Assembly (NCBI GenBank): GCA_030430025.1
Contig: JAUIGR010000005.1
Coordinates: 1-64,000 of the forward strand
DNA length: 64,000 nucleotides
From: Gammaproteobacteria bacterium
Lineage (GTDB): Bacteria > Pseudomonadota > Gammaproteobacteria > Xanthomonadales > Marinicellaceae
Direction: 5' to 3'
Shown here: piece by piece, positions 1 to 8,926 of the stretch
How the letters are laid out: each line of letters starts with the position of its first letter
Numbering within the stretch: position 1 is the stretch's first letter
Translations under genes and position numbers: made by a program
Notes under the pieces: model-generated
Database searches by the model: none
What the model was told of the DNA's origin: nothing
Seen by the model: the letters and a program-made list of their open reading frames with translations, nothing else

Positions 1-1029
1 ATAACCAGCAAGCAAGGTACTGCCGTTCACATCATTATCAACTACCATGCTGTTTTCAATATTGACTATGGCACCATACGTCGCTGCACCGGCTGTGGTG
101 CCCACTTCAGTGATGTTGCCGGAGATTATTGATTGCGTTATGGAAATGGCAGCATTTGCTCCTATAGCATAAAAAGCACTGCCAGCAACAGCACCATTGT
201 CCTGAATGGTTACGCCATGCATATTCAATTGACCATAATAAGCAGCCACACCACCGCCAAGTTCAGCAGCATTGCCTTCAACGGCTACACCATGTAAGTT
301 CACTATTCCATCAGTCAAAGCTATGACACCACCCCCAACATAGGAGGCCTGATTGTCAGTGATTGTTGTTGGTGCATAAACATCGACATGACATCCATCA
401 GACGCACCTAAACCACCACCATAATATCCAGTATTTTCAGTCAATTGGCTATTGCCCTTAATAGTGACTTTATTTAATGAACCAGTACAAGCCAAACCAA
501 TACCTTCATTACCTGTGATGATGCTGTCCTCGAGTGTAATCGACTGATCTCCTAACAAGAAGAAAGCTCCAGCACCCTCATTATTAAAAATGGTTACCTT
601 GTTCATGGTTAAATTAACAGTCGAATGTGAAGATCTGATGCCAAAGTATCCTCCCGTTACATTCATGTTTTCCAAATGAACGGCTGAGGGTTGATCGCCT
701 GTGATGGTGACCGTTGACTGATTCAAATCGGCTGCATTGACAGTAAAAGCACCATCACCTTGAATACCAGTATTGGCTGCTTGACAGTCTGTATAGCCCC
801 CAATGATATCGACATCGACATCATCGAGTATCAGGTTTTCATTGTAGATTTGATTAACCACACGAATCACAGAAGGACCTCCTTGTATGGCTGCATTGAT
901 GGCTTCTTGTAGTTTAGTGTGTTGACAACCATTCCCTCCCACTGTGGTGAAAGTACCTTGTTGCTGAAGCACTTCAGCTTGTAGTTGAGATGCTCCAGGT
1001 ATTAATAACATCAATGGAAGTAGTTTCAT
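1..1029 (-). CDS. Exported right-handed parallel beta-helix protein, partial (C-terminus beyond left edge)
   Basis: Reverse-strand reading frame open from the ATG at 1029 to the window edge (not in the ORF track): MKLLPLMLLIPGASQLQAEVLQQQGTFTTVGGNGCQHTKLQEAINAAIQGGPSVIRVVNQIYNENLIL... Signal peptide and repeated N-x-[GA]-x-x-G-G-G type turns. N-terminal block resembles the ORF at 36881. Confidence 0.8.
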   Translation of the reverse strand, partial: MKLLPLMLLIPGASQLQAEVLQQQGTFTTVGGNGCQHTKLQEAINAAIQGGPSVIRVVNQIYNENLILDDVDVDIIGGYTDCQAANTGIQGDGAFTVNAADLNQSTVTITGDQPSAVHLENMNVTGGYFGIRSSHSTVNLTMNKVTIFNNEGAGAFFLLGDQSITLEDSIITGNEGIGLACTGSLNKVTIKGNSQLTENTGYYGGGLGASDGCHVDVYAPTTITDNQASYVGGGVIALTDGIVNLHGVAVEGNAAELGGGVAAYYGQLNMHGVTIQDNGAVAGSAFYAIGANAAISITQSIISGNITEVGTTAGAATYGAIVNIENSMVVDNDVNGSTLLAGY

Positions 1030-1186
1030 GTAATCTCCTTAATTTTTTGACTTTAATCTAAAATATATACGGAATAGACATGAAAATGGACCAGCTTTTT
1101 TTCAGACATAAGCATAGCGGCCATGCCATCATCTATGAGATGGTTTTGTAGGCGTCTTATGAATTTTCAGTGACTCATGTAACTTG

Positions 1187-1393
1187 CTAATAATGAGGAG
1201 GTATTTCATCATCTGTTTTCCACTGACTGGCATGGGTTTGTAACTGTGACATGTGTTGTCTTAGATTTTTAATGTGACTATTGTATTGTTTTAACTGTTC
1301 TTGTTGTTGGTAGACCAGTGTGTTCAGTGTGTTTACAGTATCTTCTAGAAAGGCAATGCGAGTTTCTAAATCAATCAATCTTTTTTCAGACAT
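1187..1393 (-). CDS. slyX: SlyX family protein
   Basis: MSEKRLIDLETRIAFLEDTVNTLNTLVYQQQEQLKQYNSHIKNL... ending PPHY, typical of SlyX. Internal Met preferred over the longer ORF start at 1477. Confidence 0.85.
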   Translation of the reverse strand: MSEKRLIDLETRIAFLEDTVNTLNTLVYQQQEQLKQYNSHIKNLRQHMSQLQTHASQWKTDDEIPPHY

Positions 1394-1451
1394 GGTGTTT
1401 CGATGATGTTTTCTCATAGTATAATCGATCATTTGTGTCTGTGGATCGCTA

Positions 1452-3812
1452 ATGTCAGGGCAGTCAAATTGGATCAATGAGTTATTGAACCGACGTATCC
1501 CTCAAATTTTAGGCATGTACGTGGCGACGGTTTGGCTGTGTGTCGAGATTGCAGATTGGATGAGTGAACGTTTTTCAGTGTCTCAATCCTTTTCTGCTTA
1601 CGTCTTTGTTGCTTTGATTTCCATGATTCCAGCGATTGCTTTTATTGCTTGGGGACATGGAAAACCAGGTAAAGATCAATGGACCCGATCACAACTGTTG
1701 ATAGTGATCTTCAATCTTATATTGGCGATTTATGCTACCTGGCACTGGGTCGAACAACCTAGAGCATCATCACAGGGTATGGAGCCAGCCATTAAGACCA
1801 TTACGGTTGAAGATGAGCGATCAGGTCATTTGATAGACTATGAAGTAGCTAAGGAAGGTATGAGTCAAAAAGTGGCTATATTTGCTTGGCAAAATAACAG
1901 CGGTAATAAAGATCATGACTGGTTACAACATGGTGCTGGTTGGTTATTAGGTAAAGATCTGAGTCGAACGCCACTGATTTCTGTGCAAACATTACTCACT
2001 TCTGGCGCTATGCGTCAATTATTGGGTGATAAGGGACTTGACCAAGGTATGGGAGAGTCATTGCCTTTGGCTTTGCAGGTTGCCCAAAAACGCTCGGTTC
2101 AGTGGCTGGTTCGTGGGGAGATTAGCCAACAGGGCGAGGAGTTGACCTTTAAGGCTGAGCTGTATGATGTGATCAGCGGTGCTTTGATTAAAACGATCAG
2201 TTATCGCCATGTCAACTGGCTATTGGCTTTAGATGAAATATCCAAGCAAATCTCTGATGTCATTTTGTCAGAACATTCACAGATAGAGCAAAATTTCCCT
2301 GATTTGTCATTGTCGGATCATTTATCTTCCAATACCCAGGCCATCCAGTTTTTGATTGATGCTTTACATTCATTAGCATTCGATAATGATTATGAAAAAG
2401 CCAAACAAGCTCTACTGACCAGTACTTCTCTTGATCCCAATATGGCGGAGGCATATGTGCAACAAATGAAATTGCATGTCAACTCAGGAGAGTATCAGCA
2501 AGCCGCTGAAATGGCTGAAAAAGCATTGAATCTGGACTATAAACTTTATGGAGAAGAGGTGTTTGAAGTCAAAGCACAATTGTATGGTATTACCGGACAA
2601 GAAGATAAGGCATTAAAGGTCATTGAAAATTGGACCAAAGTGTATCCAGAAAGTGTTAGGGCATGGTTGTCTTTGGCTAATAATTTATTGGTTAAAGGTA
2701 ACCGTTTAGATGATGCTGTCATTGCCATTCGGAAGTTGATAGACATTGAGCCTGGCAGTCAGCATTTTTTGAGACTCAGTAATATTCATATTTTAAACGA
2801 TGATTTAAAATCAGCTGAATCAGCATTAAAGGAATTACTGGACTTACAACCTAACCATACGGGCGCATTGATGGCCTTGGGAGATTTGTCGCTGAGGCAA
2901 GGTCAGTTTGATAGGGCAAAGCAATATTTTGAAGATGCAGAACTGTATGGTAGTGGTGAATTTGCCGCACGTTTACAACTGGCACAGGTAGAGATTCATG
3001 TTGGGGACATTGGTCAAGCAGAAAGTCAATTGCTGGGTTTACTTGATGACAGTAAAAATGAACAACAGCAAATGCAAGTTTACTTGATGTTAGAGAAACT
3101 CTATTTGCAGAGAGGGCAATTCACTAAAGCACTTGAGTTGCTTGAAACGTCATATTCAGTGTCGCAATCAACACAAGTTCCCATTGCTCATTTATTGACT
3201 TACAACGGTAAAAAGATCGGTTATTTAGCTGCGCTAGGTCAACGGGAAGCAGCTCGGGTTGCCATGTCTAAGTTGAAAGCACAAACCAAGTCACCATTCA
3301 GAGAGATGTTAGTTCTTATGAAGTTGTCCTATGATTCGTTGATAGCTGACTATGAACAGCTCAAGTCTGATTTGGAACAGGCCAAAGCTGTACTTGAAAA
3401 TTTTAACATGTCGATTTATCAACAATTTATTATGCACTATGAGGCTGTTCTTAAACGTTTCGAGAACGATTATGATGTGGCATTGAGTATCCATGAAAAA
3501 GCCATCAATGAATCAAAACAGTCCATTCTCACCCTGAGTAATCGAGAAGTATTGATCGGTTTTTATTATGAGCAGGCGAAGACACAATTCCGGGCCAGTT
3601 TGTACGCGGAAGCCGTGGCAACACTGGACTATATTTTGCAATCCCACCCACGGCATCCGGAATCAAAATTACTAAAAGCTGAAGTTTTATTGCAACAGGG
3701 TAAAAAGCAAGCAGTTAAAATGCTCTTCGAACAATTAGATCGACAGTGGATTGACGCTGATCCAGAATATATGGAATATCAAAGGTTCCAGAAATTGAAA
3801 GCAGAGCTGTAA
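1452..3812 (+). CDS. Membrane-anchored TPR-repeat protein
   Basis: 786 aa ORF, two N-terminal TM segments, then multiple TPR-like repeats (e.g. AEAYVQQMKLHVNSGEYQQAAEMAEKALNLD). The true start may be downstream of the overlap with slyX. Confidence 0.75.
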   Translation: MSGQSNWINELLNRRIPQILGMYVATVWLCVEIADWMSERFSVSQSFSAYVFVALISMIPAIAFIAWGHGKPGKDQWTRSQLLIVIFNLILAIYATWHWVEQPRASSQGMEPAIKTITVEDERSGHLIDYEVAKEGMSQKVAIFAWQNNSGNKDHDWLQHGAGWLLGKDLSRTPLISVQTLLTSGAMRQLLGDKGLDQGMGESLPLALQVAQKRSVQWLVRGEISQQGEELTFKAELYDVISGALIKTISYRHVNWLLALDEISKQISDVILSEHSQIEQNFPDLSLSDHLSSNTQAIQFLIDALHSLAFDNDYEKAKQALLTSTSLDPNMAEAYVQQMKLHVNSGEYQQAAEMAEKALNLDYKLYGEEVFEVKAQLYGITGQEDKALKVIENWTKVYPESVRAWLSLANNLLVKGNRLDDAVIAIRKLIDIEPGSQHFLRLSNIHILNDDLKSAESALKELLDLQPNHTGALMALGDLSLRQGQFDRAKQYFEDAELYGSGEFAARLQLAQVEIHVGDIGQAESQLLGLLDDSKNEQQQMQVYLMLEKLYLQRGQFTKALELLETSYSVSQSTQVPIAHLLTYNGKKIGYLAALGQREAARVAMSKLKAQTKSPFREMLVLMKLSYDSLIADYEQLKSDLEQAKAVLENFNMSIYQQFIMHYEAVLKRFENDYDVALSIHEKAINESKQSILTLSNREVLIGFYYEQAKTQFRASLYAEAVATLDYILQSHPRHPESKLLKAEVLLQQGKKQAVKMLFEQLDRQWIDADPEYMEYQRFQKLKAEL

Positions 3813-5041
3813 TGAACCAAAGGCCTAGACTGACTCTGGTTACAATGATGTTGGCTGGTTTTTTAGGTACAGCTGGTATTGCTTTACCATATCCTGTTTT
3901 GGCGCCTTATTTTTTGGATTTTCCAGTTAATGATTTGAATCATTTCATGGGTTGGCATCCAAAGGTATTACTTTCAGTTAGCTTGGCTATTTATCCGTTG
4001 GGGTTGTTAATTGGCAGTATGTACATAGGTGCTTTTTCAGATTTATTTGGCCGAAAAAAAGTCATGACACTCAGCTTGGTTGGTGCGGTATTGGGCTACT
4101 TGCTGACTGCTTGGTCGATTTGGTCTACATCATTCGTTGGTTTTATTATGTCAAGATTTCTCAGTGGTATGTGTGAGGGTAATATTTCCATTGCCAGAGC
4201 GATAGCTGTTGAGTTGGAACCTACTATTTCTAAAGCACGAGGTTTATCCTTGATGTATTCTGCTACTTATTCGGGGTGGTTAGTTGGTCCTATATTGGGA
4301 GGTTATCTGGTGGTCTTTGGGGTCATGGAATTGTTTTTATTTGCCGCAGTAGGTATGTTGGTGTCACTGTTATTAGTGGTGTTGATTCTAGAGCAAGACG
4401 GTGAGCGAAACTCAAACAAGAACCGTTTGATTACTTTGCTCAAGCAGCAGAACGCTTTTGGATTACTAAAAGATAAAAGGATTTGGCCTATTTTCGGATT
4501 TTATTTTCTCTATACTTTAGGTTTGAATGCCTTTTATGAGTTTTATCCGGTTTGGTTTGTTGACCAATTTTCTGCTACGCCAAAAATGATTGCTCATTGT
4601 ACTGTGTTTTTGACTGCAGCCATGATTATAGTCAGTGTGTTTTTTGTGCCCAAAGTTCAAAGTCACTGGGGGGAGGTTAAGGCAATGCTGATAGGTGCGA
4701 CTTTGCTTTCTTTGTTATTATGGGTTCAGCCTTTTACAGGTATGGAACAAGTGAAGTGGATCTTTGTCATGATTGGTGGTGCTATTGCTATAGGTAACAG
4801 TATGGTGCCCACTTTCTTGTCAACGGCTTTTGGCCATTTGGGGCAGGGGAAGGTCATGGGCCTACAAACGTCAACATTTTGTATCTCAAATTTTATCATT
4901 GCGCTCATAGGGGGTCCTTTGACTATTATCAGTGCCACTTATACTTTGTTATTCGGTGGTGTTTTGGTGGCTGCAGCGGTGTTGTTACTTTGGACCCATC
5001 GTCACAATCAAAAAAACCTCTTAGTACGGTTCGACTCGTAA
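3812..5041 (+). CDS. MFS transporter
   Basis: 12-TM-like hydrophobic protein with GAFSDLFGRKKVM motif between TM2 and TM3. Confidence 0.85.
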   Translation: MNQRPRLTLVTMMLAGFLGTAGIALPYPVLAPYFLDFPVNDLNHFMGWHPKVLLSVSLAIYPLGLLIGSMYIGAFSDLFGRKKVMTLSLVGAVLGYLLTAWSIWSTSFVGFIMSRFLSGMCEGNISIARAIAVELEPTISKARGLSLMYSATYSGWLVGPILGGYLVVFGVMELFLFAAVGMLVSLLLVVLILEQDGERNSNKNRLITLLKQQNAFGLLKDKRIWPIFGFYFLYTLGLNAFYEFYPVWFVDQFSATPKMIAHCTVFLTAAMIIVSVFFVPKVQSHWGEVKAMLIGATLLSLLLWVQPFTGMEQVKWIFVMIGGAIAIGNSMVPTFLSTAFGHLGQGKVMGLQTSTFCISNFIIALIGGPLTIISATYTLLFGGVLVAAAVLLLWTHRHNQKNLLVRFDS

Positions 5042-5053
5042 TGGCAGGATAAC

Positions 5054-5929
5054 TTATCGCTTCAGCCGATAAACATAGGTGGCTGCATCTAGATGGTTAG
5101 TATCTTCTTTTACGATGACTTCGATTGATTGATCTTCAAAACCATAACGGTAAACACTGTTTTTGCGATCGCTGGTCATTAACATATGGTCAGGTCCATC
5201 CATGAGCATTGCTGATGGGCCTGTGATCATCGGGAACATGATGCGGTTGATTCGACCCTCTTGAGTTAATTCAAAAATGTTGCTATTACCCCATGCTGAA
5301 ACATAAGCTTTATCCTTTCGCCAAAGGATGGTTCTGGGTCGATTTATACCGAGTTTTTGGTTCACCCAATCAGTGACTTTTTGACTTTTGAGGTCAATTC
5401 GAATGATGTTATTGGAATCATATCCTGGGACATATAAAGCGCTGTCGGAACCAAAATTAGGTCCTAAATCAATCCCTCTGATGTGTTCATTGTTGGCTGT
5501 CAGTAAGGTTTGTGTACGTTTCCAACTGGTCATGTCGTAGCGGTGTATGCTGTTTTCTGCATAACTGAAAATCAGTACGTCGTGTGCATCGACATGAACA
5601 GCACTGATGGGGCTTTTAATTTGTCCTGATGGGATAACAATGTCTTTGAATTTCAGCGTCTCACCATCGTATTTGAGCAACTGATGGTTACCTTCGCTGA
5701 TGACAATCACATCTCCCAAATGGTCTTGAAAAATAGCTTGAGGCCCTTTAAGCATATTTTGATTGTCTAAGTAGCGAATGAAGTGATAGTCACAGCCATC
5801 GTAGATGGCAATGTTATTACTTCGCCATGAACTAATCAGTAACTGAGAGTCACACTGGGCCTTATCTTGATTGGCGTGAACAGTCATGGTTGCTGGAAGC
5901 ATAATACAAAGGATAATCAATATACTCAT
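5054..5929 (-). CDS. Exported NHL/SMP-30-like beta-propeller protein
   Basis: Signal peptide and repeated blade-like segments (YDGCDYHFIRYLDNQNMLKGPQAIFQDHLGDVIV). Confidence 0.55.
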   Translation of the reverse strand: MSILIILCIMLPATMTVHANQDKAQCDSQLLISSWRSNNIAIYDGCDYHFIRYLDNQNMLKGPQAIFQDHLGDVIVISEGNHQLLKYDGETLKFKDIVIPSGQIKSPISAVHVDAHDVLIFSYAENSIHRYDMTSWKRTQTLLTANNEHIRGIDLGPNFGSDSALYVPGYDSNNIIRIDLKSQKVTDWVNQKLGINRPRTILWRKDKAYVSAWGNSNIFELTQEGRINRIMFPMITGPSAMLMDGPDHMLMTSDRKNSVYRYGFEDQSIEVIVKEDTNHLDAATYVYRLKR

Positions 5930-5975
5930 TGCTATTTTCCGTTAAAATCATCACCTTAAATTGTATTAATTTCTT

Positions 5976-6590
5976 TTGCCAATGTCTAAAGTCACGGAAA
6001 AACCTTATGCCCCTGCTTGTGAGCGTAACCAACAAGTGATACTTGATGTGCTCAAACGTGTCATCAGATCCAGTGATCGACGGTTATTAGAAATAGGTTC
6101 TGGTACCGGCCAACATGCTGTATTTATGGCCCCTCATTTTGTTCATTTAGAATGGCAAACCAGCGATTTAATTAATAACCATGCGGCTATTCAATCTTGG
6201 TTGGATGAGGCCCAATGCCCACAAATCAAGACACCTGTGCATTATCAGGTTGGGAGCACTTCATTCCCTGAAGGTACTTTTGATGTTGTGTTCACTGCCA
6301 ATACCTTGCACATCATGGCATGGCAATTGGTTCAAACGATGGTGATCGATTGGGGTATTTATTTGAACTCAGGTACTCGGGTGGTGATTTATGGGCCGTT
6401 CAACTACAATCATAACTTTACATCATCATCCAATGAATCATTTAATCAGTGGCTTAAAGAACAAAATTCTGACAGTGGCATCAGAGATTTTGAAGCAGTG
6501 GTTGATCTGATGTCTCAGCAGGGTTTTAATTTGAGAGAGGATGTTGCTATGCCCGCTAATAATCGTTGTCTTATTTTTGAGAAATGTTGA
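5976..6590 (+). CDS. DUF938-type class I SAM-dependent methyltransferase
   Basis: YAPACERNQQVIL, LLEIGSGTGQHAVFMAP, FTANTLHIMAW motifs. Confidence 0.85.
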   Translation: MPMSKVTEKPYAPACERNQQVILDVLKRVIRSSDRRLLEIGSGTGQHAVFMAPHFVHLEWQTSDLINNHAAIQSWLDEAQCPQIKTPVHYQVGSTSFPEGTFDVVFTANTLHIMAWQLVQTMVIDWGIYLNSGTRVVIYGPFNYNHNFTSSSNESFNQWLKEQNSDSGIRDFEAVVDLMSQQGFNLREDVAMPANNRCLIFEKC

Positions 6591-7576
6591 CCTTATCTGA
6601 CATCAAAGCAGCTTATGACAGAGTTAAATCATATGTCCATGCTACACCAGTGGTGCAGTCAGATTTGTTGAATGGTTGGTTAGGTCATGATATTTATTTT
6701 AAAGCAGAGTGTTTTCAAACAGTAGGCGCATTCAAGGCTCGTGGCGCCTGTAATGCGGTACAACAGTTATTGGCTCAACATGCCGATGTTAAAAAGGTAG
6801 TGGCTAATTCCTCAGGTAACCATGCACAAGCGGTGGCCTGGAGTGCTCGAACTTTCGGTTTGGACGCCACTATTTTTATGCCTGCTTTTGCCTCTCAGGT
6901 GAAAGCGCAAGCGACCCGAAGTTATGGTGCTGATGTGATATTGGCAGAGACCCGTCAGGTAGTTGATGCTATGGTATTTAAAGCAGCGCAAAAATCCGGC
7001 ACTTATTGGGTTCCTCCGTTCAATGACTTATCAGTGATGGCTGGACAAGGCACTGCTGCTTTGGAGGCGTGGTCACAATTGAACGATGAGCCTGATGCCG
7101 TATTTGCACCTTGTGGTGGCGGTGGTTTGTTATCTGGTACTTTGGCAGCAGTGCGAGGGTTATCCGGTTCGTGCCAAGTGATGGGTGCCGAACCTTTGGT
7201 GGCTAATGATGCTGCGATTTCTCTCCGGCAAGGATCCATCTATACTTTAACTGATAGCCCCAAAACTTTGGCTGATGGTGCCATGACATTATCTGTTGGC
7301 GATTTAACCTTTCCATATCTACAACAGTTAGATGATTTTTTTGAAGTGTCTGAAAGGGATATCGCTTATTGGACCCAATGGTTACAACATTTACTGAAGC
7401 TACATATTGAGCCCACTTCAGCGATGACTATGGGGGCGGTTTTTCAGTGGTTGTCCGCTCAAAAAAAGAGACGCAAAGTATTGGTGATTATCTCTGGAGG
7501 CAATATCGAAGAAGCTCAGATGAGACGGCTTTGGGCTCAGAACCATCTTGCAACGCAGCCACAGTTATTTAAATAG
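6584..7576 (+). CDS. Threonine/serine dehydratase or serine racemase-like PLP enzyme
   Basis: KAECFQTVGAFKARGACNA (PLP lysine), SSGNHAQAVAW, PCGGGGLLSG. Stop codon TAG is the first 3 bp of the repeat element at 7574. Confidence 0.85.
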   Translation: MLTLSDIKAAYDRVKSYVHATPVVQSDLLNGWLGHDIYFKAECFQTVGAFKARGACNAVQQLLAQHADVKKVVANSSGNHAQAVAWSARTFGLDATIFMPAFASQVKAQATRSYGADVILAETRQVVDAMVFKAAQKSGTYWVPPFNDLSVMAGQGTAALEAWSQLNDEPDAVFAPCGGGGLLSGTLAAVRGLSGSCQVMGAEPLVANDAAISLRQGSIYTLTDSPKTLADGAMTLSVGDLTFPYLQQLDDFFEVSERDIAYWTQWLQHLLKLHIEPTSAMTMGAVFQWLSAQKKRRKVLVIISGGNIEEAQMRRLWAQNHLATQPQLFK

Positions 7577-7883
7577 TCAGTCCTGAAAAAGTCCTTCCTG
7601 GCCTTTTCCTGCATTGGTCAAAAAAACACTTAAGCGCACAAGTGTGATTTTGCTGCTGTTTTTTGACCTTACTTGAGCCTGATGGCTTAAGGTGGCACGT
7701 CCCTGTGCCACACCATCGACCATAAAAAAGTTTCTGGAAAACTTTTTCACGTTAGCCTGAGAGCCGCATGGAAGCGGCGAATAAAAATGTATCGTGACAC
7801 CTGTTTCCTGGTCGAAAAAATGTGCAAAATTGAAGTCACTCTTTATATTTAACAATAAGTTATGCATTTTTCAGATTCGACTA
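7574..7883 (-). repeat. MITE-like 310 bp repeat, copy A
   Basis: TAGTCAGTCCTGAAAAA...TTTTTCAGATTCGACTA terminal inverted repeats. About 95% identical to copy B at 21357-21666 in inverse orientation. Contains a 96-aa ORF. Confidence 0.88.
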
Positions 7884-8013
7884 AATACAAGAATAATGTA
7901 TCTTTTAATTCATTTTAGAACCCATTACTGGTAAGTAACTTGAGATTGATTTAGTTGATTTCAAACACATCGTAGTTTGGAAATCGTGTGTTATGATGAT
8001 GTGATTTTAGCTA

Positions 8014-8607
8014 ATGACAGGTATGCAATACATCTGGTTGATTGTTTTTGGTGCGGTGTTGATTTGGTCGGGTATTCAACCTAAAGACTATTTTACTTGG
8101 ATGTTGGAAGTTTCTCCTGCTGTGATTGGTCTGATTATTATGGTATCGACTTATCGTACATTCAGGCTGACATCTTTGTTATATTTTTGGATTTTATTAC
8201 ATTCTATAGTGTTGATGATTGGCGGTCATTATACTTATGCTGAGGTTCCATTTTTTGATGGTCTCTTTGGTTGGGAAAGAAATAATTACGATAAATTGGG
8301 TCATTTTTTCCAGGGTTATGTCCCTGCTTTATTGACCAGAGAAATAGTCATACGTCACCAAGTAGTTAATGGGCGATGGTGGCGTGATTTTTTTGTGATT
8401 TCTGTCTGTTTGGCTTTCAGTGCTTTTTATGAGCTCATCGAGTGGTGGGTTGCTTTGCTCAGTAGTGAGGCTGCTGATTCATTTTTGGGCACACAAGGCT
8501 ATGTTTGGGATACACAATCAGACATGGGGCTGGCATTCTTGGGAGCAATACTTTGTTTGTTGACCTTATCTCACTGGCATGATAAACAATTAAGGACATC
8601 TCGTTAA
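8014..8607 (+). CDS. DUF2238-type (YjdF-like) membrane protein
   Basis: Multi-TM protein with NNYDKLGHFFQGYVPALLTRE and FYELIEWW motifs. Confidence 0.75.
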   Translation: MTGMQYIWLIVFGAVLIWSGIQPKDYFTWMLEVSPAVIGLIIMVSTYRTFRLTSLLYFWILLHSIVLMIGGHYTYAEVPFFDGLFGWERNNYDKLGHFFQGYVPALLTREIVIRHQVVNGRWWRDFFVISVCLAFSAFYELIEWWVALLSSEAADSFLGTQGYVWDTQSDMGLAFLGAILCLLTLSHWHDKQLRTSR

Positions 8608-8641
8608 AGAAGTACCCTTAAGTCAAATGCACAAAGCTTGA

Positions 8642-8926
8642 CTACGGGTTCAAATTTTTAAAAGTTGTTAGTTGGTCTGGGTCGGCTTCTTTCTGATACT
8701 TTTTTTTCCATTCGGTATAGTCCATGCCATAAATTATTCGACGTGCATGGTCAATATCGATGTTTTCACCAATGACTTCAGCTTCTTGTACCATCCACTT
8801 GGATAAACAGTTACGACAAAACTTGGCCAAGATCATTAGGTCAATGTTTTGTACGTCTTTGTTAGTATCTAAGTGGGCAATCAAACGATCCAAAACACGG
8901 GCTTTGATTTGAGTCTCTTTATTCAT
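8642..8926 (-). CDS. DUF1244 domain protein
   Basis: CRNCLSKWMVQEA...RRIIYGMDYTEWKKKYQ motif pattern. Confidence 0.8.
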   Translation of the reverse strand: MNKETQIKARVLDRLIAHLDTNKDVQNIDLMILAKFCRNCLSKWMVQEAEVIGENIDIDHARRIIYGMDYTEWKKKYQKEADPDQLTTFKNLNP

